Of a DNA stretch of 64,000 nucleotides, positions 25,067-37,800 are shown piece after piece. Position 1 is the stretch's first letter. Each line of letters opens with the position of its first letter. Position numbers and translations under genes: made by a program. Below the pieces are notes generated by a model that saw only the letters and a list, made by a program, of their open reading frames with translations, had not been told where the DNA came from and did not search any database. Source of the DNA: Calliopsis andreniformis (lineage: Eukaryota > Arthropoda > Insecta > Hymenoptera > Andrenidae); NCBI RefSeq assembly GCF_051401765.1, contig NW_027480423.1, positions 13,578,001 to 13,642,000 of the forward strand, in the 5' to 3' direction.

Positions 25067-25488
25067 CCCGGCAACCTAGGCTTCACCCCAGGGCGTTGTT
25101 CCATCAGATCGAATAGTTAGGGCCTAAGAAGTGAACGCCAGCAGCATAAAATACAATATAAATACAGCAGTTTTTCCATCATATAAAATGAATAATTGCA
25201 ACCAGTATGAAAGTTATGGTCATTTCTACGTTCCGGGCAACCTACGCTTCACTCTATGGCGTTCTTCCACCACATCGAATAGCTGCGGCCTCAGAAGTCA
25301 ACGCCTGAAGCATAAAATACAATAAAAATACAACAGTCTTTCCATCCTATAACAGAAATAATTGCATCCCGTATGAAAGTGATGGTCATTTGTACGTTCC
25401 AGGCAACCTAGGCTTCACTCTAGGGCGTTGTTCCAACAGATTGAATAGCTAGGACCTTAGAAGTCAATGCCCCAAGCATAAAATGCAA
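25067..25488 (+). repeat. Three-monomer tandem duplication, copy 2
   Basis: Second copy of the preceding unit, ending near the CCCCAAGCATAAA variant at about 25470. A further relative of its lead monomer starts at 32600. Confidence 0.88.
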
Positions 25489-28213
25489 TAAAAATGCAAC
25501 AGTTTTTCCATCGTATAAATCGAGTAATTGCAACCAGTATGAAAGTTGTGGTCATTTCTACTTTCCGGGCAACCTAGGCTACACCGTAGGGCGTTGCTCC
25601 AACAGATTGAGTAGTTAGGGCCTTAGAAGTCACCGCCAGAAGCATAAAAAACAGTATAAATACAACATTTTTTCCATCGTATAAAACGATTAATTGCGAC
25701 AAGTATGAAAGTTAAAGTCTTTTCTACATTCCGAGCAACCTAAGCTTCACTCTAGGGCGTTGACCCAACAGATTGAATAGTTAGGGCCTTAGAAGTCAGC
25801 GCCCGAAGCATAAAATACAATATAGATATAAGAGTTTTTCCATCGTATACAACGAATAATAGCATCCAGTCTGAAAGGTATGGTCATTTCTACGTTCCGC
25901 GCAACGTAGGCTTCACTCCAGGGCCTTGCTCCACCAGATCAAACAGTTAGGGCCTTAGAAGTCAACGCCCGAAGCATAAAATACAAAATAATTAGAACAG
26001 CTTTTCCATCGTATAAAACGAATAATTGCTGCCAGTGTAAAAGTTATGGTCATTTCTACGTTCCGGGCAACCTAGGCTTCACCCTAGGGCGTTGTTCCAC
26101 CAGATCGAATAGTTAGGGCCTAAGAAGTCAACGCCAGAAGCATCAAATACTATATAAATACAACAGTTTTTCCATCGTATAAAACTAATAATTGCAACCA
26201 ATATGAAAGTTATGGTCATTTCTATTTTCCGGGCAATCTAGGCTTCACCCTAGGGCGTTGCTTCAACAGATTGAGTAGTTAGGGCCTTAGAAGTCAACGC
26301 CCGAAGCATAAAATACAAAATAAATAGAACAGTTTTTCCATCGTATAAAACGAATAATTGCTACCGGTGTGAAAGTTATGGTCATTTCTACGTTCCGGGC
26401 AACCTAGGCTTCACCATAGTGCGCTGTTCCATCAGATGGAATAGGTAGGGCATAAGAAGTCAACGCCAGAAGCATAAAATACAATATAAATACAACAGCT
26501 TTTCCATCATATAACAGGAATAATTGCAACCAGTTTGAAAGTGATGGTCATTTCTACGGTCCGGGCAACCTCGGCTCCACTCTAGTGCGTTGCTCCACCA
26601 GATCGAATAGTTAGTGCCTTAGAAGTCAACGCCAGAAGCATAAAATACAATATAAATACAACAGTTTTTCCATCGTATAAAACGAATAATTGCTACCGGT
26701 GTGAAAGTTATGGTCATTTCTACGTTCCGGGCAACCTAGGCTTCACTCTAGGGTGTTGATCCACCAGATTGAATAGTTAGGGCCTAAGAAATCAACGCCA
26801 GAAGCATAAAATACAATTTAAATACAAATGTTTTTCCATCGTATAAAACGAATAATTTCAACCAGTGTGAATGTTATGGTCATTTTTACATTCCCAGCAA
26901 CCTAGGCTTCCCTCTAGGGCATTGATACACCAGATAGAATAGTTAGGGCCTTAGAAGTCAACGCCAGAAGCATAAAATTCAGTAAAGATGCAACAGTTTT
27001 TCCATCGTATAACAGGAGTCACTGCAAACAGTGTGAAAGTACTGTTCGTTTCTACGTTCCGGGTAACCTCGGCTTCACTCTAGGGCGTTGATCCACCAGA
27101 TCGAACAGTTAGGGCCTAAGAAGGCAACGCCAGAAGCATAAAGTACAATATAAATAGAACAGTTTTTCCACCGTATAAAACGAATAATTGCTACCAGTGT
27201 AAAAGTTATGGCCATTTCTACGTTCCGGGCAACCTAGGCTTCACCCTAGGGCGTTGTTCCACCAGATCGAATAGTTAGGGCCTAAGAAGTGAACGCCAGA
27301 AGCATAAAATACAATATAAATACAACAGTTTTTTCATCATATAAAACGAGTAATTGCAACCAGTATGAAAGCTGTGGTCATTTCTACTTTCCGGGCAACC
27401 TAGGCTACACCCTAAGGCGATGCTCCAACAGATTGAATAGTTAGGGCCTTAGAAGTCACCGCCAGAAGCATAAAAAACAATATAAATACAACAGTTTTTC
27501 CATCGTATAAAACGAATAATTGCAACAAGTATGAAAGTTGTGGTTATTTCTACTTTCCGGGCAACATAGGTTTCACTCTAGGGCGTTCTTCCACCACATC
27601 GAATAGCTGCGGCCTCAGAAGTCAGCGCCTGAAGCATAAAATACAATAAAAGTACAACAGTCTTTCCATCCTATAATACGAATAATTGAACCCGTGTGAA
27701 AGTGATGGTCATTTGTACGTTCCAGGCAACCTAGGCTTCACTCTAGGGCGTTGTACCACCAGATCGAATTGTTAGGGCCTAAGAAGTTAACGCCAGAAGC
27801 ATAAGATACTATATAAATATAACAGTCTTTCCATCGCATAGAACGAATAATAGCACCCAGTGTGAAAGTTATGGTCACTTCTACGTTCCTGGCAACCTAC
27901 GCTTCACACTAGGGCGTTGCTCCAACAGATTGAATAGTTAGGGTCTTAGAAGTCAACGCCGGAAGCATAAAATGTAATAAAAATACAACAGTTTTTCCAT
28001 CATATAAAACGAGTAATTGCAACCAGTATGAAAGTTGTGGTCATTTCTACTTTCCGGGCAACCTAGGCTTCACCCTAGGGCGTTGCTCCAACAGATTGAA
28101 TAGTTAGGGCCTTAGAAGTCAACGCCGGAAGCATAAAATGCTTTAAAAATACAACAGTTCTTCCACCGTATAAAAGGATTAATTGCAAGCAGGTTGAAAG
28201 TGATGGTCATTTC
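25489..28213 (+). repeat. Mosaic of monomers shared with 31-37 kb
   Basis: Three shared pieces are clear. 26141-26270 (CATCAAATACTATATAAATA, AAAACTAATAATTGC, TCTATTTTCC) recurs at 33775-33900. 26380-26730 is the second copy of 23060-23410. 26740-27140 (GGGTGTTGATCCACC, CAATTTAAATACAAATG, AGGAGTCACTGC) recurs at 32052-32460 and 34043-34460. One monomer near 27685 carries the ATTGAACCCG deletion. No gene is seen. Confidence 0.83.
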
Positions 28214-29648
28214 TACGTTCCGGGCAACCTAGGCTTCACCCTAGGGAGTTGCTCCAACAGATTGAATAGTTAGGGCCTTAGAAGTCAATGCCCGAAGCAT
28301 AAAATGCAATAAAAATACAACAGTTTTTCCAGCATATAAAACGAATAATTGCAACCAGTGTGAAGGTTAACGTCATTTCTACTTTCCGGGCAGCCTAGGC
28401 TTCACCCTAGGGCGTTGCTCCAACAGATTGAATAGTTAGGGCCTTAGAAGTCAACGCCGGAAGCATAAAATGCAATAAAAATACAACAGTTTTTCCATCG
28501 TATAAAAGGATTAATTGCAACCAGTTTGAAAGTGATGGTCATTTCTACGTTCCGGGCGACCTAGGCTTCACCATAGGGCGCTGCTCCACCAGATCGAATA
28601 GTTAGTGCCCTAGAAGTCAGCGTCAGAAGCATAAAATACAATATAAATACAACAGCTTTTCCATCGTATAAAATGAATAATTGCAAACAGTGCGAACGTG
28701 CTGGTCATTTCTACGTTCCGGGTAACCTAGGCTTCACTCTAGGGCGTTGTTGCACCAGATCGAACAGTTAGGGCCTAACAAGGCAACGCCAGAAGTATAA
28801 AATACAATATAAATATAACAGTTTTTCCATCGTATAAAACGAATAATAGCAACGAGTGTGAAAGTTATGGTCATTTCTACGTTTCGGGCAACCTAGGCTT
28901 CAGCTCAGGGCGTTGTTCCACCAGATCGACTAGTTAGGGCCTAAGAAGTGAACGCCAGCAGCATAAAATACAATATAAATACAACAGTTCATCCATCATA
29001 TAAAACGAATAATTGTAACCAGTATGAATGTTATGGTCACTTCTACGTTCCGGGCAACCTAGGCTTCACTCTATGGCGTTCTTCCACCACATCGAATAGC
29101 TACGGCCTTAGAAGTCAACGCCCGAAGCATAAAATACAAAATAAATAGAACAGTTTTTCCATCGTATAAAACGAATAATTGCTGCCAGTGTAAAAGTTAT
29201 GGTCATTTCTACGTTCCGGGCAACCTAGGCTTCACCCTAGGGCGTTGTTCCACCAGATCGAATTGTTAGGGCCTAAGAAGTGACCGCCAGAAGCATAAAA
29301 TACAATATAAATACAACAGTATTTACATCATATAAAACGAGTAATTGCAACCAGTATGAAAGTTGTGGTCATTTCTACTTTCCGGGCAACCTAGGCTTCA
29401 CTCTAGGGCGTTGTTCCACCAGATCGAACAGCTAGGGCCTAAGAAGGCTACGCCAGAAGCATAAAACACAATATAAATATAACAGTTTCTCCATCGTATA
29501 AAACGAATAATAGCGACCAGTGTGAAAGTTATGGTCATTTCTACGTTCCCGACAACCTAGGCTTCACCCCAGGGAGTTGTTCCACCAGATCGAATAGTTA
29601 GGGCCTAAGAAGTCAGCGCCAGCAGCATAAAATATAATATAAATACAA
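28214..29648 (+). repeat. Twelve-monomer-offset block, copy 1
   Basis: From about 28345 to 29648 it matches 30337-31640 at exactly 1992 bp (12 monomers), with only a handful of substitutions (for example GGGCGACC/GGGCAACC, CGTGCTGG/CGTACTGG, GAAGTC/GAAGTT). Its first kilobase is also the third copy of the set at 19545 and 22033. The break is at AATACAACAGCTTTTCC versus AATACAGCAGTTTTTCC. Confidence 0.9.
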
Positions 29649-30330
29649 CAGCTTTTCCATCATATAAAACGAGTAATTGCAACCAGTGTGAAAGTTATGG
29701 TCATTTCTACGTTCCGGGCAACCCAGGCTTCACCCTAGGGCGTTGTTCCACCAGATCGAACAGCTAGGGCCTAAGAAGGCAAAGCCAGTAGCATAAAATA
29801 CAATATAATTATAACAGTTTCCCCATCGTATAAAACGAATAATAGCGACCAGTGTGAAAGTTATGGTGATTTCTACGTTCCCGGCAACCTAGGCTTCACC
29901 CCAAGGTGTTGTTCCACCAGATCGAATAGTTAGGGCCTGGGAAGTGAACGCCAGAAGCATAAAATGCAATAAAAATACAACAGTTTTTCCATCATATAAC
30001 AGGAATATTTGCAACCAGTTTGAAGGTTATGGTCATTTCTACGTTCCGGTCAACCCAGGCTTCACCATAGGGCGTTGTTCCACCAGATCGAATAGTCAGG
30101 GCCTAAGAAGTGGACGCCAGAAGCATAAAATACAATATAAATACAACAGTCTTTCCATCGTATAAAACGAATAATTGCAACCAGTATGAAAGTTAACGTC
30201 ATTTCTTCTTTCCGGGCAACCTAGGCTTGGCCCTAGGGCGTTGCCCCAACAGATTGAATAGTTAGGGCCACAGAAGTCAACGCCAGAAGCATCAAATACT
30301 ATATAAATACAACAGTTTTTCCATCGTATA
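29640..30330 (+). repeat. Four-monomer block, copy 1 (partners 33125, 36460)
   Basis: Recurs at 33125-33814 (offset 3485 bp, 21 monomers minus one base) and in part at 36460-36850. Markers are ACCCAGGCTTCACC, TATAATTATAACAG, TTTCCCCATCG, CCCAAGGTGTTG, GGCCTGGGAAGTG, GGAATATTTGC, CCGGTCAACCCAGG and GGCTTGGCCCTAGGG. The many unusual markers make the correspondence unambiguous. Confidence 0.88.
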
Positions 30331-30336
30331 AAACGA

Positions 30337-31640
30337 ATAATTGCAACCAGTATGAAGGTTAACGTCATTTCTACTTTCCGGGCAGCCTAGGCTTCACCCT
30401 AGGGCGTTGCTCCAACAGATTGAATAGTTAGGGCCTTAGAAGTCAACGCCGGAAGCATAAAATGCAATAAAAATACAACAGTTTTTCCATCGTATAAAAG
30501 GATTAATTGCAACCAGTTTGAAAGTGATGGTCATTTCTACGTTCCGGGCAACCTAGGCTTCACCATAGGGCGCTGCTCCACCAGATCGAATAGTTAGTGC
30601 CCTAGAAGTTAGCGTCAGAAGCATAAAATACAATATAAATACAACAGCTTTTCCATCGTATAAAATGAATAATTGCAAACAGTGCGAACGTACTGGTCAT
30701 TTCTACGTTCCGGGTAACCTAGGCTTCACTCTAGGGCGTTGTTGCACCAGATCGAACAGTTAGGGCCTAACAAGGCAACGCCAGAAGTATAAAATACAAT
30801 ATAAATATAACAGTTTTTCCATCGTATAAAACGAATAATAGCAACGAGTGTGAAAGTTATGGTCATTTCTACGTTTCGGGCAACCTAGGCTTCAGCTCAG
30901 GGCGTTGTTCCACCAGATCGACTAGTTAGGGCCTAAGAAGTGAACGCCAGCAGCATAAAATACAATATAAATACAACAGTTCATCCATCATATAAAACGA
31001 ATAATTGTAACCAGTATGAATGTTATGGTCACTTCTACGTTCCGGGCAACCTAGGCTTCACTCTATGGCGTTCTTCCACCACATCGAATAGCTACGGCCT
31101 TAGAAGTCAACGCCCGAAGCATAAAATACAAAATAAATAGAACAGTTTTTCCATCGTATAAAACGAATAATTGCTGCCAGTGTAAAAGTTATGGTCATTT
31201 CTACGTTCCGGGCAACCTAGGCTTCACCCTAGGGCGTTGTTCCACCAGATCGAATTGTTAGGGCCTAAGAAGTGACCGCCAGAAGCATAAAATACAATAT
31301 AAATACAACAGTATTTACATCATATAAAACGAGTAATTGCAACCAGTATGAAAGTTGTGGTCATTTCTACTTTCCGGGCAACCTAGGCTTCACTCTAGGG
31401 CGTTGTTCCACCAGATCGAACAGCTAGGGCCTAAGAAGGCTACGCCAGAAGCATAAAACACAATATAAATATAACAGTTTCTCCATCGTATAAAACGAAT
31501 AATAGCGACCAGTGTGAAAGTTATGGTCATTTCTACGTTCCCGACAACCTAGGCTTCACCCCAGGGAGTTGTTCCACCAGATCGAATAGTTAGGGCCTAA
31601 GAAGTCAGCGCCAGCAGCATAAAATATAATATAAATACAG
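30337..31640 (+). repeat. Twelve-monomer-offset block, copy 2
   Basis: Second copy of the 28.3-29.6 kb block, nearly identical to it and carrying the same AATAGCAACGAG, CATCCATCATATAAAACG, GTATTTACATCATAT and TTCCCGACAACC variants. Between the two copies lies the four-monomer block 29640-30330. Confidence 0.9.
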
Positions 31641-33124
31641 CAGTTTTTCCATCATATAAAACGAATAATTGCAACCAGTATGAAAGTTATGGTCATTTCT
31701 ACGTTCCGGGCAACCTAGGCTACACCCTAGGGCGTTGCTCCAACAGATTGAATAATTAGGGCCTTAGAAGTCAATGCCCGAAGCACAAAATTCAATAAAA
31801 ATACAACAGTTCTTCCATCATATAACAGGAATAATTGCAACCAGTTTGAAAGTGATGGTCATTTCTACGTTCCGGGAAACCTCGGCTCCACTCTAGTGCG
31901 TTGCTCCACCAGATCGAATAGTTAGTGCCTTAGAAGTCAACGCCAGAAGCATAAAATACAATATAAATACAACAGTTTTTCCATCGTATAAAACGAATAA
32001 TTGCAACCAGTATGAAAGTTAATGTCATTTCAACTTTCCGGGCAATCTAGGCTTCACTCTAGGGTGTTGATCCACCAGATTGAATAGTTAGGGCCTAAGA
32101 AATCAACGCCAGAAGCATAAAATACAATTTAAATACAAATGTTTTTCCATCGTATAAAACGAATAATTTCAACCAGTGTGAATGTTATGGTCATTTTTAC
32201 ATTCCGAGCAACCTAGGCTTCACTCTAGGGCGTTGATACACCAGATAGAATAGTTAGGGCCCTAGAAGTCAACGCCAGAAGCACAAAATTCAGTAAAGAT
32301 GCAACAGTTTTTCCATCGTATAACAGGAGTCACTACAAACAGTGTGAAAGTACTGGTCGTTTCTACGTTCCGGGTAACCTCGGCTTCACTCTAGGGCGTT
32401 GATCCACCAGATCGAACAGTTAGGGCCTAAGAAGGCAACGCCAGAAGCATAAAGTACAATATAAATATAACAGTTTTTCCATCGTATAAAACGAATAATA
32501 GCAACCAGTGTGAAAGTTATGGTCACTTCTACGTTCGGGGCAACCTAGGCTTCACCCCAGGGCGTTGTTCCACCACATCGAATAGTTAGGGTCTAAGAAG
32601 TGAACGCCAGCAGCATAAAATACAATATAAATACAACAGTTTTCCCATCATATAAATTGAATAATTGCCACCAGTATGAAAGTTATGGTCATTTCTACGT
32701 TCCGGGCAACCTACGCTTCACTCTATGGCGTTCTTCCACCACATCGAATAGCTGCGGCCTCAGAAGTCAACGCCCGAAGCATAAAATACAATAAAAATAC
32801 AACAGTCTTTCCATCCTATAACAGGAATAATTGCATCCCGTGTGAAAGTGATGGTCATTTGTACGTTCCAGGCAACCTAGGCTTCACTCTAGGGCGTTGT
32901 TCCACCAGATCGAATTGTTAGGGCCTAAGAAGTTAACGCCAGAAGCATAAGATACTATATAAATATAACAGTCTTTCCATCGTATAGAACGAATAATAGC
33001 ACCCAGTGTGAAAGTTATGGTCACTTCTACGTTCCTGGCAACCTAGGCTTCACACTATGGCGTTGCTCCAACAGATTGAATAGTTAGGCCTTAGAAGTCA
33101 ACGCCGGAAGCATAAAATGCAATA
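31641..33124 (+). repeat. Mosaic of monomers from several blocks
   Basis: 31760-32000 matches 24130-24370 (AGCACAAAATTCAATAAAA, CTCGGCTCCACTCTAGTGCG). 32052-32460 is the second member of the GGGTGTTGATCC set. 32600 is a relative of 24633 and 25131. A one-base loss near 33087 (GTTAGGCCTTAG) resets the phase for everything downstream. Confidence 0.82.
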
Positions 33125-34460
33125 AAAATACAACAGCTTTTCCATCATATAAAACGAGTAATTGCAACCAGTGTGAAAGTTATGGTCATTTCTACGTTCC
33201 GGGCAACCCAGGCTTCACCCTAGGGCGTTGTTCCACCACATCGAACAGCTAGGGCCTAAGAAGGCAAAGCCAGTAGCATAAAATACAATATAATTATAAC
33301 AGTTTCCCCATCGTATAAAACGAATAATAGCGACCAGTGTGAAAGTTATGGTGATTTCTACGTTCCCGGCAACCTAGGCTTCACCCCAAGGTGTTGTTCC
33401 ACCAGATCGAATAGTTAGGGCCTGGGAAGTGAACGCCAGAAGCATAAAATGCAATAAAAATACAACAGTTTTTCCATCATATAACAGGAATATTTGCAAC
33501 CAGTTTGAAGGTTATGGTCATTTCTACGTTCCGGTCAACCCAGGCTTCACCATAGGGCGTTGTTCCACCAGATCGAATAGTCAGGGCCTAAGAAGTGGAC
33601 GCCAGAAGCATAAAATACAATATAAATACAACAGTCTTTCCATCGTATAAAACGAATAATTGCAACCAGTATGAAAGTTAACGTCATTTCTTCTTTCCGG
33701 GCAACCTAGGCTTGGCCCTAGGGCGTTGCCCCAACAGATTGAATAGTTAGGGCCATAGAAGTCAACGCCAGAAGCATCAAATACTATATAAATACAACAG
33801 TTTTTCCATCGTATAAAACTAATAATTGCAACCAATATGAAAGTTATGGTCATTTCTATTTTCCGGGCAATCTAGGCTTCACCCTAGGGCGTTCCTTCAA
33901 CAGATTGAATTGTTAGGGCCTTAGAAGTCAACGCCAGAAGCATAAAATACAATATAAATACAACAGTTTTTCCATCGTATAAAACGAATAATTGCTACCG
34001 GTGTGAAAGTTATGGTCATTTCTACGTTCCGGGCAACCTAGGCTTCACTCTAGGGTGTTGATCCACCAGATTGAATAGTTAGGGCCTAAGAAATCAACGC
34101 CAGAAGCATAAAATACAATTTAAATACAAATGTTTTTCCATCGTATAAAACGAATAATTTCAACCAGTGTGAATGTTATGGTCATTTTTACATTCCCAGC
34201 AACCTAGGCTTCCCTCTAGGGCGTTGATACACCAGATAGAATAGTTAGGGCCTTAGAAGTCAACGCCAGAAGCATAAAATTCAGTAAAGATGCAACAGTT
34301 TTTCCATCGTATAACAGGAGTCACTGCAAACAGTGTGAAAGTACTGTTCGTTTCTACGTTCCGGGTAACCTCGGCTTCACTCTAGGGCGTTGATCCAGCA
34401 GATCGAACAGTTAGGGCCTAAGAAGGCAACGCCAGAAGCATAAAGTACAATATAAATATA
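33125..34460 (+). repeat. Copies of the 29.6-kb and 26.7-kb blocks joined
   Basis: 33125-33814 is copy 2 of 29640-30330. It then runs into a monomer with AAAACTAATAATTGC and TCTATTTTCC as at 26160-26240, and at 34043-34460 into the third member of the GGGTGTTGATCC set. The junctions fall at equivalent monomer phase, so the mosaic was made by in-register exchange. Confidence 0.83.
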
Positions 34461-37400
34461 ACAGTTTTTCCATCGTATAAAACGAGTAATAGCAACCAGT
34501 GTGAAAGTTATGGTCATTTCTACGTTCCGGGCAACCTAGGCTTCACCCCAGGGCGTTGTTCCACCACATCGAATAGTTAGGGCCTAAGAAGTGAACGCCA
34601 GCAGCATAAAATACAATATAAATACAACAGTTTTTCCATCATATAAAACGAATAATTGCCACCAGTATGAAAGTTATGGTCATTTCTACGTTCCGGGCAA
34701 CCTAGGCTTCACTCTATGGCGTTCTTCCACCACATCGAATAGCTACGGCCTCAGAAGTCAAAGCCTGAAGCATAAAATACAATAAAAGTACAACAGTCTT
34801 TCCATCCTATAATAGGAATAATTGAACCCGTGTGAAAGTGATGGTCATTTGTACGTACCAGGCAACCTAGGCTTCACTCTAGGGCGTTGTTCCACCAAAT
34901 CCAATTGGTTGGGCCTAAGAAGTCAACGCCAGAAGCATCAGATACAATATAAATATACCAGTTTTTCCATCGCATAGAACGAATAATAGCAACCAGTGTG
35001 AAAGATATGGTCACTTCTACGTTCCGGGCAACGTAGGCTTCACTCTAGGGCGTTGCTCCACCAGATCAAACAGTTAGGGCCTTGGAAGTCAACGCCCGAA
35101 GCATAAAATACAAAATAAATAGAACAGTTTTTCCACCGTATAAAACGAATAATTGCTACCAGTGTAAAAGTTATGGCCATTTCTACGTTCCGGGCAACCT
35201 AGGCTTCACCCTAGGGCGTTGTTCCACCAGATCGAATAGTTAGGGCCTAAGAAGTGAACGCCAGAAGCATAAAATACAATATAAATACAACAGTTTTTTC
35301 ATCATATAAAACGAGTAATTGCAACCAGTATGAAAGCTGTGGTCATTTCTACTTTCCGGGCAACCTAGGCTACACCCTAGGGCGTTGCTCCAACAGATTG
35401 AATAGTCAGGGCCTTAGAAGTCAATGCCCGAAGCATAAAACGCAATAAAAATACAACAGTTTTTCCATCATATAACCGGAATAATTGCAATCAGTTTGAA
35501 AGGGATGGTCATTTCTACGTTCCGGGCAACCTAGGCTTCACTCTATGGCGTTCTTCCACCACATCGAATAGCTACGGCCTCAGAAGTCAACGCCTGAAGC
35601 ATAAAATACAATAAAAATACAACAGTCTTTCCATCCTATAACAGGAATAATTGCAACCCGTGTGAAAGTGATGGTCATTTGTACGTTCCAGGCAACCTAG
35701 GCTTCACTCTAGGGCGTTGTTCCACCAGATCGAATTGCTAGGGCCTAAGAAGTTAACGCCAGAAGCATAAGATACTATATAAATATAACAGTCTTTCCAT
35801 CGTATAGAACGAATAATAGCACCCAGTGTGAAAGTTATGGTCACTTCTACGGTCCTGGCAACCTAGGCTTCACACTAGGGCGTTGCTCCAACACATTGAA
35901 TAGTTAGGGCCTTAGAAGTCAACGCCGGAAGCATAAAATGCAATAAAAATACAACAGTTTTTCCATCATATAAAACGAGTAATTGCAACCAGTATGAAAG
36001 TTGTGGTCATTTCTACTTTCCGGGCAACCTAGGCTTCACCCTAGGGCGTTGCTCCAACAGATTGAATAGTTAGGGCCTTAGAAGTCAACGCCGGAAGCAT
36101 AAAATGCAATAAAAATACAACAGTTTTTCCATCGTATAAAAGGATTAATTGCAAGCAGTTTAAAAGTGATGGTCATTTCTACGTTCCGGGCAACCTAGGC
36201 TTCACCATAGGGCGTTGCTCCAACAGATTGAATAGTTAGGGCCTTAGAAGTCAATGCCCGAAGCATAAAATGCAATAAAAATACAACAGTTTTTCCATCA
36301 TATAACCGGAATAATTGCAACCAGTATGAAAGCTATGGTCATTTCTACTTTACGGGCATCCTAGGCTACACCCTAGGGCGTTGCTCCTACAGATTGAATA
36401 GTTAGGGACTTAGAAGTCATTGCCCGAAGCATAAAATGCAATAAAAATACAACAGTTTTTCCATCATATAACAGGAATATTTGCAACCAGTTTGAAGGTT
36501 ATGGTCATTTCTACGTTCCGGTCAACCCAGGCTTCACCATAGGGCGTTGTTCCACCAGATCGAATAGTCAGGGCCTAAGAAGTGACAGCCAGAAGCATAA
36601 AATACAATATAAATACAACAGTCTTTCCATCGTATAAAACGAATAATTGCAACCAGTATGAAAGTTAACGTCATTTCTACTTTCCGGGCAACCTAGGCTT
36701 GGCCCTAGGGCGTTGCCCCAACAGATTGAATAGTTAGGGCCATAGAAGTCAACGCCAGAAACATCAAATACAATATAAATACAACAGTTTTTCCATCGTA
36801 TAAAACGAATAATTGCAACCAGTATGAAAGTTATGGTCATTTCTATTATCCGGGCAACCTAGGCTTCACCCTAGGGCGTTGCTTCAACAGATTGAATAGT
36901 TAGGGCCTTAGAAGTCAACGCCCGAAGCATAAAATACAAAATAAGTAGAACAGTTTTTCCATCGTATAAAACGAATAATTGCTACCGGTGTGAAAGTTAT
37001 GGTCATTTCTATGTTCCGGGCAACCTAGGCTTCACCATAGGGCGCTGTTCCATCAGATGGAATAGTTAGGGCATAAGAAGTCAACGCCAGAAGCATAAAA
37101 TACAATATAAATACAACAGCTTTTCAATCGTATAAAACGAGTAATTGCAACCAGTATGAAAGTTAACGTCATTTCTACGTTCCGGCCAACCTAGGCTTCA
37201 CCCTAGGGCGTTGCTCCAACAGATTGAATAGTTAGGACCTTAGAAGTCAATGCCCGAAGCATAAGATGCAATAAAAATACAACAGTTTTTCCATCGTATA
37301 AAACGAATAATAGCAACCAGTGTGAAAGTTATGGTCATTTCTACGTTCCGGGCAACCTAGGCTTCACCCCAGGGCGTTGGGCCACCAGATCGAATAGTTA

Positions 37401-37800
37401 GGTCCTAAGAACTGAACGCCAGCAGCATAAAATACAATATAAATACAACAGTTTTTCCATCATATAAAACGAATAATTGCCACCAGTATGAAAGTTATGG
37501 CCATTTCCACGTTCCGGGCAACCTAGGCTTCACTCTATGGCGTTCTTCCACCACATCGAATAGCTACGGCCTCAGAAGTCAACGCCTGAAGCATAAAATA
37601 CAATAAAAATACAACAGTCTTTCCATCCTATAACAGGAATAATTGCAACCCGTGTGAAAGTGATGGTCATTTGTACGTTCCAGGCAACCTAGGCTTCACT
37701 CTAGGGCGTTGTTGCACCAGATCGAATTGTTAGGGCCTAAGAAGTCAACGCCAGAAGCTTAAGATACAATATGAATATAACAGTTTTTCCATCGTATAGA
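34461..37800 (+). repeat. Satellite monomers with pieces of earlier blocks
   Basis: Contains another ATTGAACCCG monomer (34821), the two-monomer segment 35213-35523 shared with 21770-22080, and the partial third copy 36460-36850 of the 29.6-kb block. The rest are ordinary monomers of the classes seen upstream. No non-satellite sequence is present. Confidence 0.82.
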
